Source: Bacteroidota bacterium
Lineage (GTDB): Bacteria > Bacteroidota > Bacteroidia > Bacteroidales > VadinHA17
Direction of reading: 5' to 3'
Length of the DNA stretch: 45,016 bases
NCBI GenBank assembly: GCA_003250475.1
Contig: QKGI01000153.1
Coordinates: 1 to 45,016, forward strand
How positions within the stretch are numbered: position 1 is the first letter of the stretch; each line of letters opens with the position of its first letter. Under the pieces are notes generated by a model. That model did no database searches and had not been told where the DNA came from. It saw only the letters and a list, made by a program, of their open reading frames with translations. Positions 43,334 through 45,016 of the stretch are shown here, piece by piece. A program made the translations under genes and the position numbers.

Positions 43334-44647
43334 ATGAAAAGCATAATACTTACTACTTTTCAGAAGTTCGATCGTGCCCAGAGTATGGGCGGCATAGTTC
43401 TTTTCGGCGCGACTATCCTGGCATTAATCTTTGCCAATACCCAGTTGAGTGATTTCTATGACAGCCTCAGGGCATCAAGTGTTGGTATCGACGCCGGGAA
43501 CTTCAGTCTGAAGAAACCCCTGATACTATGGATTAATGACGGATTAATGGCGATCTTCTTTTTTATGATCGGCCTTGAAATCAAAAGAGAGATAATGATA
43601 GGAGAGCTTAACTCTCCATCCAGGGCAGCACTGCCTCTGATTGCAGCCCTGGGAGGCATGGTTGTTCCGGTAATATTTTATTTTCTGCTGAATAATAATC
43701 CCGGGGCATCACATGGATGGGGCATCCCCATGGCCACTGACATTGCATTCACCCTTGCAATTCTCAAACTACTTGGTAAAAGGGTTCCGATAGGTCTCAA
43801 GGTCTTTCTAGCTGCCTTTGCCATTATTGACGATATCGGAGCAGTGCTTGTGATTGCCATTTTCTACAGTTCTTCAATCGACTGGATGATGTTATTATGG
43901 GCTGTGCTTCCATTTGGCCTGCTCATCTATCTGAATCTGAGGCATATGTTTTCCAGGTACCTGCATCTTGTATGCGGGTTGGTAATATGGTATTTGTTTC
44001 TTAAATCAGGCATTCACCCAACGATTGCAGGGGTGCTTCTTGCATTCACCGTACCCTTACGGCAGAAGACAGATATAAAAACATTTACCGGCAAACTGCA
44101 TGAAATTGCAGGTGAGATAAGTGTGACAGGCAAGTCGCGTACCCCGTTGCTTACTTCAGGGCAGATGGAACAGATTGATGAAATCGAAGCCTGGACATGC
44201 AGGGTACAATCGCCCCTGCAGCGTCTTGAACATGGGTTGCAGGGTTGGGTGGCGTACCTGATCATGCCTCTCTTTGCATTTTTCAATGCGGGGGTGGTTT
44301 TCAGTGCCGGGATGCAGCCGGACATGTCACTTGTCACCAGCCTGGCTTTAAGTCTTTTCCTGGGGAAGACGGCAGGAGTGACCCTGTTTTCCTATGTCGG
44401 CATCAGGTTCAAGCTGGCCAGCCTGCCTGAAGGCGTATACTTCCGCCAGATAATCGGCATAGCTATGCTTGCAGGAGTCGGGTTTACCATGTCTATGTTT
44501 ATTGCCAACCTGGCCTTTGCCGATGCAATGATCCTGATGGATTCCGCCAGGACAGGGATACTGGCCGGATCGCTTCTGTCAGGAGTGGCGGGATATTTAA
44601 TGCTACGGTACTACAGGAAAGATGACAGAATGCTGACCCATGCCTGA
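43334..44647 (+). CDS. nhaA: Na+/H+ antiporter NhaA
   Basis: A 437-residue inner-membrane antiporter exchanging Na+ (or Li+) for H+. Key motifs are FFFMIGLEIKREIMIGEL, PMATDIAFTLAIL, the ion-binding Asp166-Asp167 pair in FAIIDDIGAVLVIAIFY (matching Asp163/164 of E. coli) and GVGFTMSMFIANLAF near the end. It is about 50 residues longer than the E. coli protein because of an inserted cytoplasmic loop (about 245-295) rich in charged residues, common in Bacteroidota homologues. Probably monocistronic. Confidence 0.96.
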   Translation: MKSIILTTFQKFDRAQSMGGIVLFGATILALIFANTQLSDFYDSLRASSVGIDAGNFSLKKPLILWINDGLMAIFFFMIGLEIKREIMIGELNSPSRAALPLIAALGGMVVPVIFYFLLNNNPGASHGWGIPMATDIAFTLAILKLLGKRVPIGLKVFLAAFAIIDDIGAVLVIAIFYSSSIDWMMLLWAVLPFGLLIYLNLRHMFSRYLHLVCGLVIWYLFLKSGIHPTIAGVLLAFTVPLRQKTDIKTFTGKLHEIAGEISVTGKSRTPLLTSGQMEQIDEIEAWTCRVQSPLQRLEHGLQGWVAYLIMPLFAFFNAGVVFSAGMQPDMSLVTSLALSLFLGKTAGVTLFSYVGIRFKLASLPEGVYFRQIIGIAMLAGVGFTMSMFIANLAFADAMILMDSARTGILAGSLLSGVAGYLMLRYYRKDDRMLTHA

Positions 44648-44760
44648 ATGAGCCCACCGGATTTGCAGCATAACCAGGATCGAAGCCATGCATCATGAAT
44701 AAAGAGACTAAATGAGGTGAATGCAGTTAAATAATTAGTTAATTTATCATAATACTGACC

Positions 44761-44792
44761 TATTGAACTTTCAGGTCCAACACATAATATTG
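44761..44792 (+). promoter_or_regulatory. Candidate promoter for the ferritin-like gene
   Basis: TATTG, 19 bases, then TAATATTG (one mismatch to TAnnTTTG), about 25 bp before the ATG at 44817. The spacing fits Bacteroidota promoters. Confidence 0.35.
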
Positions 44793-44816
44793 CTATATAA
44801 TTAAAGCACGCCCGGA

Positions 44817-45016
44817 ATGAAAAGCAGGAATCTGCAAACTGAAATTGATGCCAGTTTTCTTTATAAGAGGCTGGCCGATAATGAAGAGGATGCCACTATA
44901 GCGCATGTATTCAGACAGATGAGTGAGATTGAAAGAAGCCATGCTGAGGCGTTTGCAAAATCAGAGAACATAAGCACGGAAGACCTGATCCGTCCATCAG
45001 GGAGGGCAAGAATGCT
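44817..45016 (+). CDS. Ferritin-like/rubrerythrin-type protein, N-terminal part (cut by window edge)
   Basis: Only the first 66 codons are in the window and the frame is open to the end. QTEIDASFLYKRLADNEEDA followed by FRQMSEIERSHAEAF gives the ExxxxxLY...E..H pattern of ferritin-like di-iron helices (Glu9 and Glu39-x-x-His42 by my count). This opening is typical of rubrerythrin-like proteins and of VIT1/CCC1-type iron transporters with an N-terminal ferritin-like domain; the part that would tell them apart is outside. Start chosen at the ATG after CCCGGA. Confidence 0.7.
   Translation, partial: MKSRNLQTEIDASFLYKRLADNEEDATIAHVFRQMSEIERSHAEAFAKSENISTEDLIRPSGRARM

Overview
The window looks like chromosomal DNA of a Bacteroidota bacterium, probably an environmental Bacteroidales/Marinilabiliales-type lineage. 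The lineage markers are a type IX secretion/gliding C-terminal domain protein, a TonB-dependent receptor with a short N-terminal secretin-like domain paired with a DUF4249 lipoprotein, many lipoproteins, a hexameric NADP-type glutamate dehydrogenase, and a few TAnnTTTG-type promoter boxes. No CRISPR array, rRNA gene, insertion sequence or phage gene was recognised.

Layout. (1) 1-1340 is AT-rich and holds an outer-membrane-like protein and an orphan nucleotidyltransferase. It ends abruptly at the 3' half of a tRNA-Asn, and I read it as the edge of an integrated island. (2) 1340-1750 holds three tRNA 3' ends with terminators, partly as a 127-bp near-exact tandem repeat, mixed with short dispersed hairpin repeats that recur at about 2362-2424. 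(3) 1866-5492 has an NTF2-like lipoprotein, then a leftward operon of a fused DAK2-DegV fatty acid kinase, a DUF1295 membrane protein and a PrxQ peroxiredoxin. (4) 6020-10145 has a beta-helix lipoprotein, a HAD-IB phosphatase, a PlsC-like acyltransferase and an AEC transporter. (5) 10563-16435 has a saccharopine-dehydrogenase-like enzyme, a DksA/TraR-type zinc finger protein, a TrkH potassium transporter and a large PKD/repeat secreted protein.

(6) 16537-25802 is the most unusual part. Glutamate dehydrogenase (gdhA) is followed 3 bp later by a 984-aa protein with two receiver-like domains and a pyruvate-phosphate-dikinase-type ATP-binding domain. Divergently, a 1557-aa paralogue adds four tandem copies of a GAF-like sensor domain. 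Neither paralogue shows the phosphohistidine swivel domain or PEP-binding barrel of a real dikinase; both instead carry a conserved C-terminal module with a GPGRWG motif. I infer a signalling or phosphotransfer system tied to nitrogen/carbon status.

(7) 25828-28571 and 33019-35185 are two leftward operons for membrane lipid metabolism (acyltransferase, two CDP-alcohol phosphatidyltransferases, CdsA-like enzyme, GNAT protein, TauE/SafE exporter). Between them lies a rightward set of GH20, GH30 and a diacylglycerol/sphingosine-kinase-family lipid kinase. (8) 35284-42651 is a divergent TonB-receptor locus: receptor plus a 258-aa secreted partner to the left, DUF4249 lipoprotein plus a 792-aa MG2/plug-like protein to the right. 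(9) 42824-45016 has a small lipoprotein, nhaA, and the start of a ferritin-like protein cut by the window edge.

All functions are read from motifs and family resemblance by eye; no database search was run.
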